From: Candidatus Kaiserbacteria bacterium RIFCSPLOWO2_01_FULL_50_24
GTDB taxonomy: Bacteria; Patescibacteriota; Minisyncoccia; Phycocordibacterales; UBA2100
Direction: 5' to 3'
Assembly (NCBI GenBank): GCA_001783335.1
Contig: MFLU01000017.1
Coordinates: forward strand, 1 to 42,863
DNA: 42,863 bases
The notes under the pieces were generated by a model. That model was not told the origin of the DNA and ran no database searches. It saw nothing but the letters and a program-made list of their open reading frames with translations. The translations under genes and the position numbers were made by a program. Within the stretch, counting starts at the first letter, position 1, and the number at the start of each line of letters is the position of its first letter. Below are positions 1-9,251 of this stretch, piece by piece.

Positions 1-81
1 TCTTCTGCTAGTTGGTTAATGCTAACAAAAGAAAACATCGACCCCGTGGCCGTGTCCACTTTATGGGGTACAGATCACGAA

Positions 82-165
82 TGCGCCGGGCAGGATTCGA
101 ACCTGCGTAGGACAATGTCCGCGTGATCTACAGTCACGTGCATTTGACCACTCTGCCACCGACGC
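82..165 (-). tRNA. tRNA-Tyr (anticodon GTA)
   Basis: Minus-strand acceptor GCGTCGG pairs with CCGGCGC plus discriminator A; anticodon loop ctGTAga; long variable arm; T-loop TTCGAAT. Confidence 0.95.
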
Positions 166-175
166 AATGAGAATA

Positions 176-2866
176 TTATGCACCAACACCAGCCCTTGCG
201 CGAGCGCGGACGGAATGATTTCGCCGTGCACTTTTTCGCACGTCAAAAGTAAACTCGTTACCTTTAAGGTCCGCGTGAACCGAGCCGCCCTCAAGAATGC
301 CGCGCGATACCATCATGTTTGCGATGGCGGTAAGAATTTTAGTTTGAATCAAGCGTTTCAACGGGCGCGCGCCGTATTGTGGATTGAATCCTTCTTTTGC
401 AAGATGTTCTAGTACCACGTCTGACACCGTGAGCGTAATCCGCTTCTCCGTCAAGCGTTTTGCAACGATATCCACCTGCATGCGCACGATGTCCAAAACT
501 GCTTCCGGCGAAAGAATGTTAAACAGAACAATTTCGTCCAAACGATTCAGAAATTCCGGCCGGAAATACTCTTTCAGCGATCCCGTTACTTTTTCTTTCG
601 CTTGCGTGTAGCGCTCGCCATCGGTTGTGGAAGCGCCGCTTCCGAATCCAAGCGACGACATGCGGTCAATATGCTCCGCGCCGATGTTTGACGTCATGAT
701 AATGACGCAGTTCTTAAAATTCACTGTGCGGCCCTTGGCGTCCGTTAGGTGGCCGTTATCCAAAACCTGGAGGAGAATGTTGAACACTTCAGGATGCGCT
801 TTCTCTATCTCGTCAAAGAGAATCACTGAATAGGGCCTGTGGCGCACAAGTTCCGTCAATCCCCCGCCTTCATCGTAGCCCACGTACCCCGGCGGTGAAC
901 CAATCATTTTAGAAATGGCGTGCTTTTCCATGTATTCCGACATGTCCACGCGAATGAGCGCCTTTTCACTATTGAACAAAAATTCGGCGAGTGCTTTTGT
1001 GAGTTCTGTTTTTCCAACACCCGTGGGCCCGAGAAAGAGAAAACTCCCGACGGGACGATTCGGGTCGGAGATACCCGCGCGACTTCGCTTGATGGCGTCG
1101 GATACTTTCTGCACCGCCTCATCCTGCCCGACGATGCGCTTTTTGAGTGTTTCGTCCATGCGAGAAAGTTTCTCTGCTTCTTCCTCAAGCATGCGAGATA
1201 CCGGAACCCCTGTCCAACGCGACACCACACCCGCAATGTCCTCTTCGCCGATGTCTTCGCGCAAAACGCGCCGCGTGGCCTGTAATTTTTTCAAGCGTTT
1301 CGTTGCCACTTCCATTTCTTTCTCCAACATTGGAATTCTTCCGTAACGTATCTCTGCCGTCTTCGCAAGGTCGCTTGCCGCTTCCGCCGCTTCCGATTCC
1401 ATGCGCGCTTTATCAAGTTCGGTCTTTACGCGCTTTATCTCCGCAAGCGTCTCTTTTTCATTCTTCCATTTCAATTCGAGCTCTTGCGTGCCATCACGCA
1501 AGTCGGCGATTTCCTTTTCTATAGCCTTCACGCGCGTCCGCGCGTCTCCGTCACCAACTTCCGCCTCTTTTCGCAATGCTTCGCGTTCAATTTCAAGGCG
1601 CATGATTTTGCGATGCGCTTCTTCAAGCACGGGCGGCTTGTTTTCAAGCGAGAGGCGAAGCGCGGAGGCCGCCTCGTCAATAAGGTCTATTGCTTTGTCG
1701 GGCAAAAATCGCTCGGTAATGTAGCGCGTGGAAAGCTGTACGGCCGCAATAATTGCGTCGTCGGTGATGCGCACGCCATGATAAAGCTCGTAGCGCTCCT
1801 TCAAGCCGCGAAGAATTGATACCGCATCTTCCACGGACGGCTCGTTCACATAGACCGGTTGGAAACGGCGCGTAAGCGCGGGGTCATGCTCAATGTGCCG
1901 CTGATATTCTTTTAGGGTTGTCGCACCGATAACGCGCATCTCGCCACGCGAGAGCGCGGGCTTTAGCATGTTTGACGCATCCATAGAGCCCTCGGCGGCT
2001 CCCGCGCCCACAAGCGTGTGCATCTCATCTATAAATAGAATTATTTTCCCCTCCGAGCGCTCCACTTCTTTCATCACCGCCTTCAAGCGCTCTTCAAATT
2101 CGCCGCGATACTTGGTGCCTGCAATAAGGAGACCCAAATCAAGCTGTACCAATTCCTTGCCGCGGAGCGACTCCGGCACATCGCCCGAGGCCATACGCTG
2201 TGCGAGCCCTTCCGCAACGGCTGTCTTTCCGACGCCTGCCTCGCCGATTAAAATCGGATTGTTTTTCGTGCGTCGCGAAAGAATCTGGATAACGCGTATA
2301 ATTTCTGTGTCGCGCCCGATTACCGGATCAAGTTTGTTTTCACGCGCCCTATCTGTGAGCGAACGCGCGTAGCGCGTGAGCGAGCGCGGCTTCTTCGGTT
2401 CCTCAATGTCGCGAATCTTCCCTTCTTTAATATCTGAAAGAATGCGCGCGAGCGCTGAGCGGTCCACGCGAAAGCGCGCCAAAATGTCGGACGCCGGCCC
2501 GGGATGTTCCGCTATGGCGAGTATGATGTGCTCGGGAGAGACAAACTGATCATTGAAACTGGCTGCGATGCGTGGAGACGCTTCAAACACGCGTACCAAT
2601 TCCGGCGTAAGATACAACTGAAACGACGGTGACACAGCGGTATTCCCGCCACCGCCTTCTATCATCTCTAGCACCGAATCGGAAAGGTGTGCGATGTCAA
2701 TATCAAGTTGCTCAAGCATGGGCACGACCATCGTCTCTTCTTGCATGAGAAGCGCCGCAAGAAGATGGATTGTGGAAACCTGATTGTGCCCTCGCTCCAC
2801 TGCAAGCTGATGCGCGCGATGTATCGCCTCTTTTGCTTTGGTTGTGTAGTTGTTGAATGGAGTCAT
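176..2866 (-). CDS. clpB: ATP-dependent chaperone ClpB/ClpC-type Hsp100 (two AAA+ domains, long coiled-coil middle domain)
   Basis: 896 aa ORF with Walker A motifs GEAGVGKT and GPTGVGKT, Clp N-domain, long M-domain, and C-terminal [11 protein letters not shown]. Confidence 0.93.
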   Translation of the reverse strand: MTPFNNYTTKAKEAIHRAHQLAVERGHNQVSTIHLLAALLMQEETMVVPMLEQLDIDIAHLSDSVLEMIEGGGGNTAVSPSFQLYLTPELVRVFEASPRIAASFNDQFVSPEHIILAIAEHPGPASDILARFRVDRSALARILSDIKEGKIRDIEEPKKPRSLTRYARSLTDRARENKLDPVIGRDTEIIRVIQILSRRTKNNPILIGEAGVGKTAVAEGLAQRMASGDVPESLRGKELVQLDLGLLIAGTKYRGEFEERLKAVMKEVERSEGKIILFIDEMHTLVGAGAAEGSMDASNMLKPALSRGEMRVIGATTLKEYQRHIEHDPALTRRFQPVYVNEPSVEDAVSILRGLKERYELYHGVRITDDAIIAAVQLSTRYITERFLPDKAIDLIDEAASALRLSLENKPPVLEEAHRKIMRLEIEREALRKEAEVGDGDARTRVKAIEKEIADLRDGTQELELKWKNEKETLAEIKRVKTELDKARMESEAAEAASDLAKTAEIRYGRIPMLEKEMEVATKRLKKLQATRRVLREDIGEEDIAGVVSRWTGVPVSRMLEEEAEKLSRMDETLKKRIVGQDEAVQKVSDAIKRSRAGISDPNRPVGSFLFLGPTGVGKTELTKALAEFLFNSEKALIRVDMSEYMEKHAISKMIGSPPGYVGYDEGGGLTELVRHRPYSVILFDEIEKAHPEVFNILLQVLDNGHLTDAKGRTVNFKNCVIIMTSNIGAEHIDRMSSLGFGSGASTTDGERYTQAKEKVTGSLKEYFRPEFLNRLDEIVLFNILSPEAVLDIVRMQVDIVAKRLTEKRITLTVSDVVLEHLAKEGFNPQYGARPLKRLIQTKILTAIANMMVSRGILEGGSVHADLKGNEFTFDVRKSARRNHSVRARARAGVGA

Positions 2867-2964
2867 GGGGGTAGCTTCTAGGTGCTAGCTTTTAGCTTCT
2901 AACGCATAGGTTGGTATCGCTTGAATAAGAACTATATTTTACAATATATAGATGTAAAAGCAAG

Positions 2965-3759
2965 TCACTCTATCTTCGCCCCCTCCTCTTTCACTGGTCG
3001 TTCCAAAAGAGCGTTTGCGGAGATAAATGCACTTCCGGAAACTGCCCGAGAAAATGGCGTGCTCATGCCTACAATCTCCCCATCAGTATTAATAAGTACC
3101 CCACCTCCGAGAATCCGGTCCGCGCCAATGTTGGTGTCTAACATTGAAATGCCGGAGTCGGTGGGTGTTGACGCCGTTACAATACCATCTTCAATACGCG
3201 TAGCGGTTTTACCGGAAAGAAGGATTACTGTTTGACCGAGCGTCGCGTGTTCGCCAAAAAATTGTGCGGGAGTCCATGGGGTGGTACTACTCGCGCTAAG
3301 GTACGCAATACCGCGCTCGGGATCGCGTATGTTTACCGAAACCGCACTCGAAGTTCCATCAGAACGTAGAGCATGCATTTTTTCCATTTCGCCAATTGCT
3401 GAAACGTCACCTATAATTGTGCCTGCTTCGTTTATAACTACCCCAAATCCTAAGAATGTTGATTCTGTACTAGTGCCTGCATACAGACGCACCACCGACG
3501 GCGCCACTTTCTCAACCGCTTGAGAAATAAGATCTGACTCCTTCACAATTACTGTCTTTGTAGTAACCACCGCCGCCGCCTGGCCTGGCACCACGCGCTC
3601 CACCGTGCGCTCAATAATACGGTCTACGCTCTGTGTGATGGCAGGCGGCGCCTGGTCCATCAAAGACACCGTCACAATTCCCGTGGCGATAGACGTGACG
3701 AACGACACGAGGAGGGTGAGGAGAACAATTTGCGACTTGGAGAGTTCCTCAATTTTCAT
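2965..3759 (-). CDS. Membrane-anchored trypsin/HtrA-like protein, apparently without the catalytic triad
   Basis: N-terminal TM segment, then an HtrA-like pattern (VEKVAPSVVRLY.., GFGVVINEAGTIIGD.., LGGGVLINTDGEIVGM). Confidence 0.7.
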   Translation of the reverse strand: MKIEELSKSQIVLLTLLVSFVTSIATGIVTVSLMDQAPPAITQSVDRIIERTVERVVPGQAAAVVTTKTVIVKESDLISQAVEKVAPSVVRLYAGTSTESTFLGFGVVINEAGTIIGDVSAIGEMEKMHALRSDGTSSAVSVNIRDPERGIAYLSASSTTPWTPAQFFGEHATLGQTVILLSGKTATRIEDGIVTASTPTDSGISMLDTNIGADRILGGGVLINTDGEIVGMSTPFSRAVSGSAFISANALLERPVKEEGAKIE

Positions 3760-3877
3760 CCCGTTAGAAATAGGACGCGGACGGTACTTGTCCGAACCAT
3801 ATTTTGTAATTGTGAGTAATATCGACCATCATATATGCATGTTGTTTACCGTGTCGTCATCCGCTATTTCTAACGGG
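3760..3877. repeat. 14-bp inverted repeat cccgttagaaatag / ctatttctaacggg
   Basis: Exact arms at 3760-3773 and 3864-3877. Confidence 0.8.
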
Positions 3878-3924
3878 ATTCATACGCATATCATAGCATA
3901 CGCGTATAAAATGCAAGGTATTTT

Positions 3925-3962
3925 TAACAAAAAGGCCGCGCTCCTCTTCTGGGAGCGCGGCC
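3925..3962 (-). terminator. Rho-independent terminator
   Basis: GGCCGCGCTCC/GGAGCGCGGCC hairpin followed on the minus strand by a T-rich run. Confidence 0.8.
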
Positions 3963-3967
3963 GCAAA

Positions 3968-4528
3968 CTACTGCGCCACTCGCATTTTCTCAACTTCTTT
4001 CTTCGCCCATTTCGGCAACTGCCCCTCAATTTCAGGAAGCAGTGGAATTCTGCCGCTTGGCCCAAACATGTACTGCTTATTGGGCATGATGGGCTTTTCA
4101 AAACGATTAAACGGCTTCATTAGATAACCGTAATCCATGGCATAGATTGTATCCTCACTCTGCCTCGCAATAAGAAGTTCTAATTCGGTACGCACGTTAT
4201 TGTACACCCGAAAAAGCTCTATCCCGTCCTCGTAGGTCAATCTGACCACATCAACAATCTTTGCGCACCCGACAACTCCCCGTGGAATATCATCATTGTT
4301 GAAATGATATCTTCGCATTGGCCCTGTGTGTGCTTTTTGCGAGGTGTAGCACAGAACCAGACCCCGATTAGAGTAGGATCTGTCTTTCCGTGTCTTGACT
4401 CCGTACTTCGTTTCTTTCCCCGAAGAGCTTCCAGCCGCACTGTACAAGGCGAGTTTGCCTCTGTACACCAACTCCCAATACGGAGCAAAAAACGAAATCG
4501 TCGGAATCATCAACAGCTTGCCTGACAT
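3968..4528 (-). CDS. ASCH/PUA-like domain protein (tentative)
   Basis: ORF with likely start MSGKLLM preceded by AGAGGAGAG; PYWELVYRGK...RGLVLCYTS...PRGVVGCAKIVDVV...RFEKPI resembles the ASCH fold pattern. Confidence 0.55.
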   Translation of the reverse strand: MSGKLLMIPTISFFAPYWELVYRGKLALYSAAGSSSGKETKYGVKTRKDRSYSNRGLVLCYTSQKAHTGPMRRYHFNNDDIPRGVVGCAKIVDVVRLTYEDGIELFRVYNNVRTELELLIARQSEDTIYAMDYGYLMKPFNRFEKPIMPNKQYMFGPSGRIPLLPEIEGQLPKWAKKEVEKMRVAQ

Positions 4529-4592
4529 GCTCTCTCTCCTCTTTCTACCGCCACCGACTTTATCATACCCAAAACCGAAACACAATTTTCAA

Positions 4593-4638
4593 CCGACACT
4601 TATTTTATCCCGCTTTAGCGGGATAAAATAAGTGTCGG
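4593..4638. repeat. Perfect 21-bp-arm hairpin (CCGACACTTATTTTATCCCGC ttta ...)
   Basis: Arms are exact reverse complements with a 4-nt loop. Confidence 0.9.
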
Positions 4639-4645
4639 TGAGTTT

Positions 4646-4744
4646 ACCCAGCACCTTTAATGCCCTGCGCTCTCTGGCGCAGGGTGCATGTGGATTTCAG
4701 ACCCACAGGGTTTAACGCCCTGTGGTGTCTGAAAGATGCTGGGT
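4646..4744. repeat. Nested inverted-repeat element bounded by ACCCAGCA...TGCTGGGT
   Basis: Outer arms at 4646 and 4744; inner hairpins CCCTGCGC/GCGCAGGG and CCACAGGG/CCCTGTGG. Confidence 0.75.
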
Positions 4745-4747
4745 TTA

Positions 4748-6016
4748 CTAGTTATTACGCTGATTTGGTATCGGTGTTATTAACGCCACGAGCACATCAA
4801 TTGTTTTCTGTATATCACGCGCGGTTATGTCGCGACCTAAGGATATGCGGATGGTACTTTCGGCGCGCCATGCCTCTCCTCCTAATGCGCGTACGACGTG
4901 CGAGAATTGTTCGACATTTTTGCAGGCGCTTTTTGTGGAAACTGCGATACTGGCTTGGTCAAGTTGCAGCGCCAAGTACTCACTTTGTATGTTTGGTATG
5001 GAAACATTCAGAACATGCGGCAAGGCCTCGCCTTGCCGTGAATCGCCATTTATTACCAAACCGGGAATACGCGCGATAAGCTTGCGCGCGAGCTCGTCGC
5101 GCAATTTTTGCACACGCCGCGATTCTTGTTCTCGCTCTTTTGAAATAATAGCGAACGCTTCCGAAAACGCGGCGACAAGCGCAACATTTTCCGTCCCCGC
5201 GCGCACACCGAACTCCTGCCCACTACCTAGAATTGTTGGTGCAAGCAGTGCTCCTTCTTTGCCGCGATGCCGCTTCCCTACCAATAAACCAGTTCCGCGC
5301 GGTGCATATAATTTCCCCGCGTCAAATGTCATAAGGTCTACGCCGAGTGTGTGCACTTGCGGAGAAATATAAAGCGGCGCCTGTCCCGCGTCGCTATGAA
5401 ATATGACGCCATATTTGCGAGTGTTCCACAAGTCAGACTTCCGTACGGAAGTCTGACTTGTGGAATTTTGATTTACGTGGTCTTCGTGCTCACGGATTGC
5501 ACGTGCAATTTTTGAGAGCGGTTGCACTACACCAATCTCATGGTTCGCCCATCCAACAGAAACAAAAACGGTTTCCGGTTTGAGAGCTCGCGCAACTGTT
5601 TCTGCGCTCACCATGCCTCGTCCGTCTGGATTAACCTCTGTGACGTTGCCGCCCATCTCGGCGATGTGCCGAAAACATTCAAGCACCGACGGGTGTTCTA
5701 TCGCGCTTACAACCCAGTGTGTTTCCTGCGGCTTTCTGCCAGACAACACCACGCGCTTGAAGCGTCCGAGAATGGCGAGGTTGTTTGCCTCTGTCGCGCC
5801 GGAAGTGAATACGATTTCTCGCGCCTTCACGCCAAGCTCGCGCGCGAGCGAAGCGCGCGACGCGTCAAGCACGGTGCGCGCCACCACACCCTCCGCATGG
5901 ATTGCGCCCGGATTTCCATATATCTCTGCGGCATCGCGAAACACCCGCACCGCCTCCGGCAAAGGCGGCGTCGCGCCAGCATAATCCATATATACGCGCT
6001 TTTTGGCGAACCACAT
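4748..6016 (-). CDS. Cysteine desulfurase (NifS/IscS family)
   Basis: MDYAGATPP, TSGATEANNLAI, EHPSVLE, PLP-Lys region FDAGKLYAPRG, active-site Cys STKSACKN. Confidence 0.92.
   Translation of the reverse strand: MWFAKKRVYMDYAGATPPLPEAVRVFRDAAEIYGNPGAIHAEGVVARTVLDASRASLARELGVKAREIVFTSGATEANNLAILGRFKRVVLSGRKPQETHWVVSAIEHPSVLECFRHIAEMGGNVTEVNPDGRGMVSAETVARALKPETVFVSVGWANHEIGVVQPLSKIARAIREHEDHVNQNSTSQTSVRKSDLWNTRKYGVIFHSDAGQAPLYISPQVHTLGVDLMTFDAGKLYAPRGTGLLVGKRHRGKEGALLAPTILGSGQEFGVRAGTENVALVAAFSEAFAIISKEREQESRRVQKLRDELARKLIARIPGLVINGDSRQGEALPHVLNVSIPNIQSEYLALQLDQASIAVSTKSACKNVEQFSHVVRALGGEAWRAESTIRISLGRDITARDIQKTIDVLVALITPIPNQRNN
5018..5038. repeat. Palindromic element CGGCAAGGC-CTC-GCCTTGCCG inside the cysteine desulfurase CDS
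   Basis: The same core occurs at 31762-31782 and within 34864-34892. Confidence 0.85.
5424..5465. repeat. 42-bp perfect palindrome inside the cysteine desulfurase CDS
   Basis: ttccacaagtcagacttccgt|acggaagtctgacttgtggaa, exact. Confidence 0.95.
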
Positions 6017-6075
6017 ACGTTCATGCTAATACGACTATATACAAAATGACAACCACCGACTAATAGCCGGTGGTT

Positions 6076-6264
6076 TAGAGCATGTCCGAAAACCCCACCA
6101 CAAGAAAAAACCAGAAACTGTTTCGGGGCATAGCCGCGCCGGATTTGAGAGAAAAACGGCTTATCCTCGGTTGACATATCTCGATATGCCCCGCACGTCT
6201 CCCCCGTTTTTCCCTCAAATCCGCCTGCGACTCCAGCCCCGATGGGGTTTCCGAACACGCTCTA
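6076..6264. repeat. 189-bp long inverted-repeat element (MITE-like or structured RNA)
   Basis: Outer arms tagagcatgtccgaaaacccca / tggggtttccgaacacgctcta; inner arms 6141-6159 and 6204-6222 (ggatttgagagaaaaacgg / ccgtttttccctcaaatcc). Confidence 0.8.
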
Positions 6265-6606
6265 GTTTTGCCGCGTTCGTGCCTGCTCCTTCCTATTACT
6301 TGCATATAGTGCGGTCACAAACAAAAAAGCCGTCACCATAACCACCACAAGAAAAGCCAAAAAGACACTCGCCCAGTTAATGATCCCCAATGGGGTATGC
6401 AATAGATACCACGCAACTGCCCCCGTGGCCATAACCAGACCGAAAGACCCGAACAGTGCGGCTAGATACACAAAGATGGCTGTGACACGCACCACGCGGC
6501 AATCTTTCGCAATGCGGAGAACAAATATGCTTACGATACTTACTGCCATACAGATAAGCGCCGCCACGACACCGCCCGCAAAAATCCACGATACAATACC
6601 GTTCAT
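6262..6606 (-). CDS. Small multi-pass membrane protein, unknown function
   Basis: 114 aa with three or four hydrophobic segments; the stop codon lies in the end of the 6076-6264 element. Confidence 0.6.
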   Translation of the reverse strand: MNGIVSWIFAGGVVAALICMAVSIVSIFVLRIAKDCRVVRVTAIFVYLAALFGSFGLVMATGAVAWYLLHTPLGIINWASVFLAFLVVVMVTAFLFVTALYASNRKEQARTRQN

Positions 6607-6736
6607 GGGTTTCCCTCCACTTATTATAGACTTCCTACAATGAGTATACCCTGTGAAATTGCCGTGGGCAATTGTATGTTTTATTTTTGATTTTTTAATT
6701 TACTGCTGTATACTGTACTCATTCTTGTCGCCTATG

Positions 6737-6810
6737 CCCGCACACTTACTTTCGGTTTGCGCCTTGCGCGTTCCGGCTTCGCCGGAACAAACCAAAAGTA
6801 AGTGTGCGGG
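6737..6810. repeat. Stem-loop element bounded by CCCGCACACTTACTTT / AAAGTAAGTGTGCGGG, upstream of infB
   Basis: Exact 16-bp arms; inner hairpin TTCCGGCTTCGCCGGAA. Confidence 0.85.
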
Positions 6811-6830
6811 TATGCACCCTAAAACTCTTT

Positions 6831-8312
6831 ATGTCTACAAAATTCACTACACAGATAGAGCGTCCTCCTATTGTGGTGGTTATGGGGCATGTGGATCACG
6901 GTAAGTCCACTCTGCTTGATTTCATACGGAAAACCAACACGACCGATAAAGAAACCGGCGGCATCACGCAAAAAGTCGCCGCGTACGAAGTCCTGCACAA
7001 AAATAAAAGGATAACGTTCATTGATACGCCCGGTCACGCCGCTTTTCAGGCAATCCGCGCGCGCGGCGCAAATGTTGCGGACATTGCCATTCTCGTCGTC
7101 GCGGCGGATGACGGAGTAAAGGAGCAAACACTTGAGGCACTCGAGAGTATTCGCGCCGCAAACATACCCCTGGTCGTCGCCATAAACAAAATAGACAAGT
7201 CGAACGCCGACATAGCACGCACGCAAGCGTCTCTTCTTGAAAAAGGTGTATACCTTGAAAAGCTCGGAGGCGACGTGCCATGGACCGCAATTTCCGCAAA
7301 GGAAGGAACGGGTATTGAGGAACTCCTTGACCTTGTATTGATAGTCGCGGAATTCAAGGAGCTGAAAGCCGACCCCGCGCTCCGCGCCCAAGGATTCGTG
7401 ATAGAAACTCACCGTGATTCAAGGCGTGGAATCGCAGCAACTCTTATTATTACGAACGGGACACTGAAAGGCGGTATGGCGGTATGTGCGGGACACGCTG
7501 TTGCCCCAGTGCGTATCATGGAAAATCACGCCGGGCGTACGCTGCACGAGGCATCGTTCTCCACCCCCATTCTTCTCGTCGGCTTTGACGAAATGCCGAG
7601 CGTTGGCGCCACCTTTCATTCGTTCGCAAAGAAAAAAGAAGCAGAGCTCGCACGGCAAGCAGTGGAGAAAAAAGCGGAAACCCAAGTCGAGAACAGCGAA
7701 GAAACTTTTTTCATGCCCATTATTGTCCGTGCCGACACAACCGGTTCACTTGAAGCAATCGCTCTTGAAGCGTCACGTCTCGGCGATTCGCATGCGCGCA
7801 TACGAATCGTGCAATCGGATGTCGGCACAATCTCCGAAGGAGATGCGAAGGCGGCCATGACCGGAGAAAATCACGCGGTCGTAATCGGCTTTAATGTGGA
7901 GGCAGACGTACTTGCGGAAGAGTACGCAAGACAACACAGCATACAAATAGAAACGTTTGATATTATTTACAAACTCACCGAACGCCTCCAAGAGCTTTTA
8001 AAAAATGCGGCACCGAAGCAGTTGATGGAAGAAAAACACGGAAGCGCAAAAATCTTGAGGCAGTTTTCAAGCAGAAAAGAGGTGCATGTGGTGGGTGGCG
8101 CGGTTACCGAAGGATTCATCGCGAAAAAATCTTACGTGCGCGTCTTTCGGCGCAATCGCGAGATTGGCATAGGGAAAATCACAAACTTGCAAGCGCACAA
8201 GAAAAACGTGGACCGCGTTGAGGCACCAAGCGAATTTGGCGCACAAATTGAATCCGACTTTGAAATTGCGCAGGGAGATATTCTTGAGTGCTTCACCACA
8301 GCACTAAAATAA
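6831..8312 (+). CDS. infB: Translation initiation factor IF-2 (short form without an N-terminal extension)
   Basis: VVVMGHVDHGKSTLLD, DTPGHAAF, NKIDK; the G domain begins almost at the start codon. Confidence 0.95.
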   Translation: MSTKFTTQIERPPIVVVMGHVDHGKSTLLDFIRKTNTTDKETGGITQKVAAYEVLHKNKRITFIDTPGHAAFQAIRARGANVADIAILVVAADDGVKEQTLEALESIRAANIPLVVAINKIDKSNADIARTQASLLEKGVYLEKLGGDVPWTAISAKEGTGIEELLDLVLIVAEFKELKADPALRAQGFVIETHRDSRRGIAATLIITNGTLKGGMAVCAGHAVAPVRIMENHAGRTLHEASFSTPILLVGFDEMPSVGATFHSFAKKKEAELARQAVEKKAETQVENSEETFFMPIIVRADTTGSLEAIALEASRLGDSHARIRIVQSDVGTISEGDAKAAMTGENHAVVIGFNVEADVLAEEYARQHSIQIETFDIIYKLTERLQELLKNAAPKQLMEEKHGSAKILRQFSSRKEVHVVGGAVTEGFIAKKSYVRVFRRNREIGIGKITNLQAHKKNVDRVEAPSEFGAQIESDFEIAQGDILECFTTALK

Positions 8313-8447
8313 ATTCCAAATTACAAGCACCAAATCACAAACAAATCACAATGACCAAAATACAAAATGAAAGACAGAGTGCGTTTGAGACATTGGAATT
8401 TGGAATTTTGGTATTGTTTGGAATTTGGGATTTGTAATTTGTTATTT
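8311..8447. repeat. AT-rich imperfect palindromic repeat (CAAATTCCAAA family), copy 1
   Basis: aaattccaaattacaagcaccaaatcac ... ggaatttgggatttgtaatttg. Confidence 0.75.
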
Positions 8448-8451
8448 TTCT

Positions 8452-8781
8452 ATGTCTCGTCGTCAGCAAAAAGTAACGGAAGAGATGGCGCATCGGGCAA
8501 GCGAGTACATGGCGCGCGAACTTGGCGTGCGCGCGCTCGTTACCGTTACGCGCGCAGAAATGTCGACCGATTTAAAACGAGTAGTTCTGTTCCTATCTGT
8601 TCTACCCGAATCTAAAGAAATGGAGGTGTTGAAATTCGCAAAACGCGAGCGAAGCAACTTCCGCGCGCACCTCACGGAGCACAGCAAAATCCGCCCGGTA
8701 CCGTTTGTTGATTTTATTATTGACGAGGGCGAAAAAAACCGCCGTCGAGTGGAAGAATTGATAAGAAAGAAAAACGAGTAG
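8452..8781 (+). CDS. rbfA: Ribosome-binding factor A
   Basis: MSRRQQKVTEEMAHRASEYMARELG...VLFLSVLPESKE...IRPVPFVDFIIDEGEKNRRRVEELI; follows infB. Confidence 0.85.
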   Translation: MSRRQQKVTEEMAHRASEYMARELGVRALVTVTRAEMSTDLKRVVLFLSVLPESKEMEVLKFAKRERSNFRAHLTEHSKIRPVPFVDFIIDEGEKNRRRVEELIRKKNE

Positions 8782-8805
8782 TATCGTGATATATTGGGCT
8801 TTATA

Positions 8806-8877
8806 GGCCCGATGGTGAAGTAGAAACACGGGGCTCTGCAAAAGCTCTATGCGCGGGTGCAATTCCCGCTCGGGCCT
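8806..8877 (+). tRNA. tRNA-Cys (anticodon GCA)
   Basis: Acceptor GGCCCGA/TCGGGCC, U73 discriminator, anticodon loop ctGCAaa. Confidence 0.9.
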
Positions 8878-8925
8878 TACGCTGGAAGCTAGAGTCTAGA
8901 GACTAGAAGCTAGAAGCTGGCGCTT

Positions 8926-9008
8926 GCCGGGGTGGCGGAATGGTTTACGCAGAAGACTTAAAATCTTTGACCCGAAAGGGTTTGTGGGTTCGAGTCCCAC
9001 CCCCGGCA
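8926..9008 (+). tRNA. tRNA-Leu (anticodon TAA)
   Basis: Acceptor GCCGGGG/CCCCGGC, long variable arm, loop ctTAAaa, T-arm GTGGGTTCGAGTCCCAC. Confidence 0.95.
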
Positions 9009-9019
9009 TTAAGACATCC

Positions 9020-9045
9020 AAAACCGGAGTACATCTCCGGTTTTG
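9020..9045 (+). terminator. Rho-independent terminator after tRNA-Leu
   Basis: AAACCGGAG tacat CTCCGGTTTT. Confidence 0.75.
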
Positions 9046-9055
9046 TTGATGGCTT

Positions 9056-9180
9056 TGCCGAGGTGGGACGAGAAAGCGAGGACTGGGGCCCCGCGAGTAC
9101 GCGGGGATGTCCGAGCAGGGTCGAGAGGAACGAGGAGCGTCGGCGACGAGCAAACTCTTGACCGAGTCCCGCCCTCGGCA
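9056..9180 (+). other. tRNA-like remnant or structured RNA
   Basis: 7-bp acceptor-like GCCGAGG/CCTCGGC plus A; 3' end GAGTCCCGCCCTCGGCA resembles upstream tRNA-Leu GAGTCCCACCCCCGGCA; internal hairpin CCCCGCG/CGCGGGG. Confidence 0.45.
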
Positions 9181-9251
9181 CAAAAGATGCAAGTTGACTT
9201 CCGTCATCAAAAGACGTAGGGTTCCGCTAGACATATCAAGGAGAACAACAC

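Noticed and set aside
915-1346. Plus-strand ORFs opposite clpB (915-1346, 1401-1724, 1968-2372 and others)
   Set aside because: They mirror the codon pattern of the strongly supported clpB gene on the other strand; low-complexity Ser/Phe-rich translations, no domain signal.
4827-5372. 181-aa plus-strand ORF opposite the cysteine desulfurase
   Set aside because: Antisense shadow of a well-supported gene.
4748-6016. Calling the cysteine desulfurase a pseudogene because of its palindromic insertions
   Set aside because: The reading frame and the PLP-Lys and Cys motifs are intact, so function is plausible.
8881-8925. CTAGAAGCTAGAAGCT-like short repeats (also near 2872-2905) as a regulatory site
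   Set aside because: Very short and low-complexity; cannot separate from chance without a genome-wide count.
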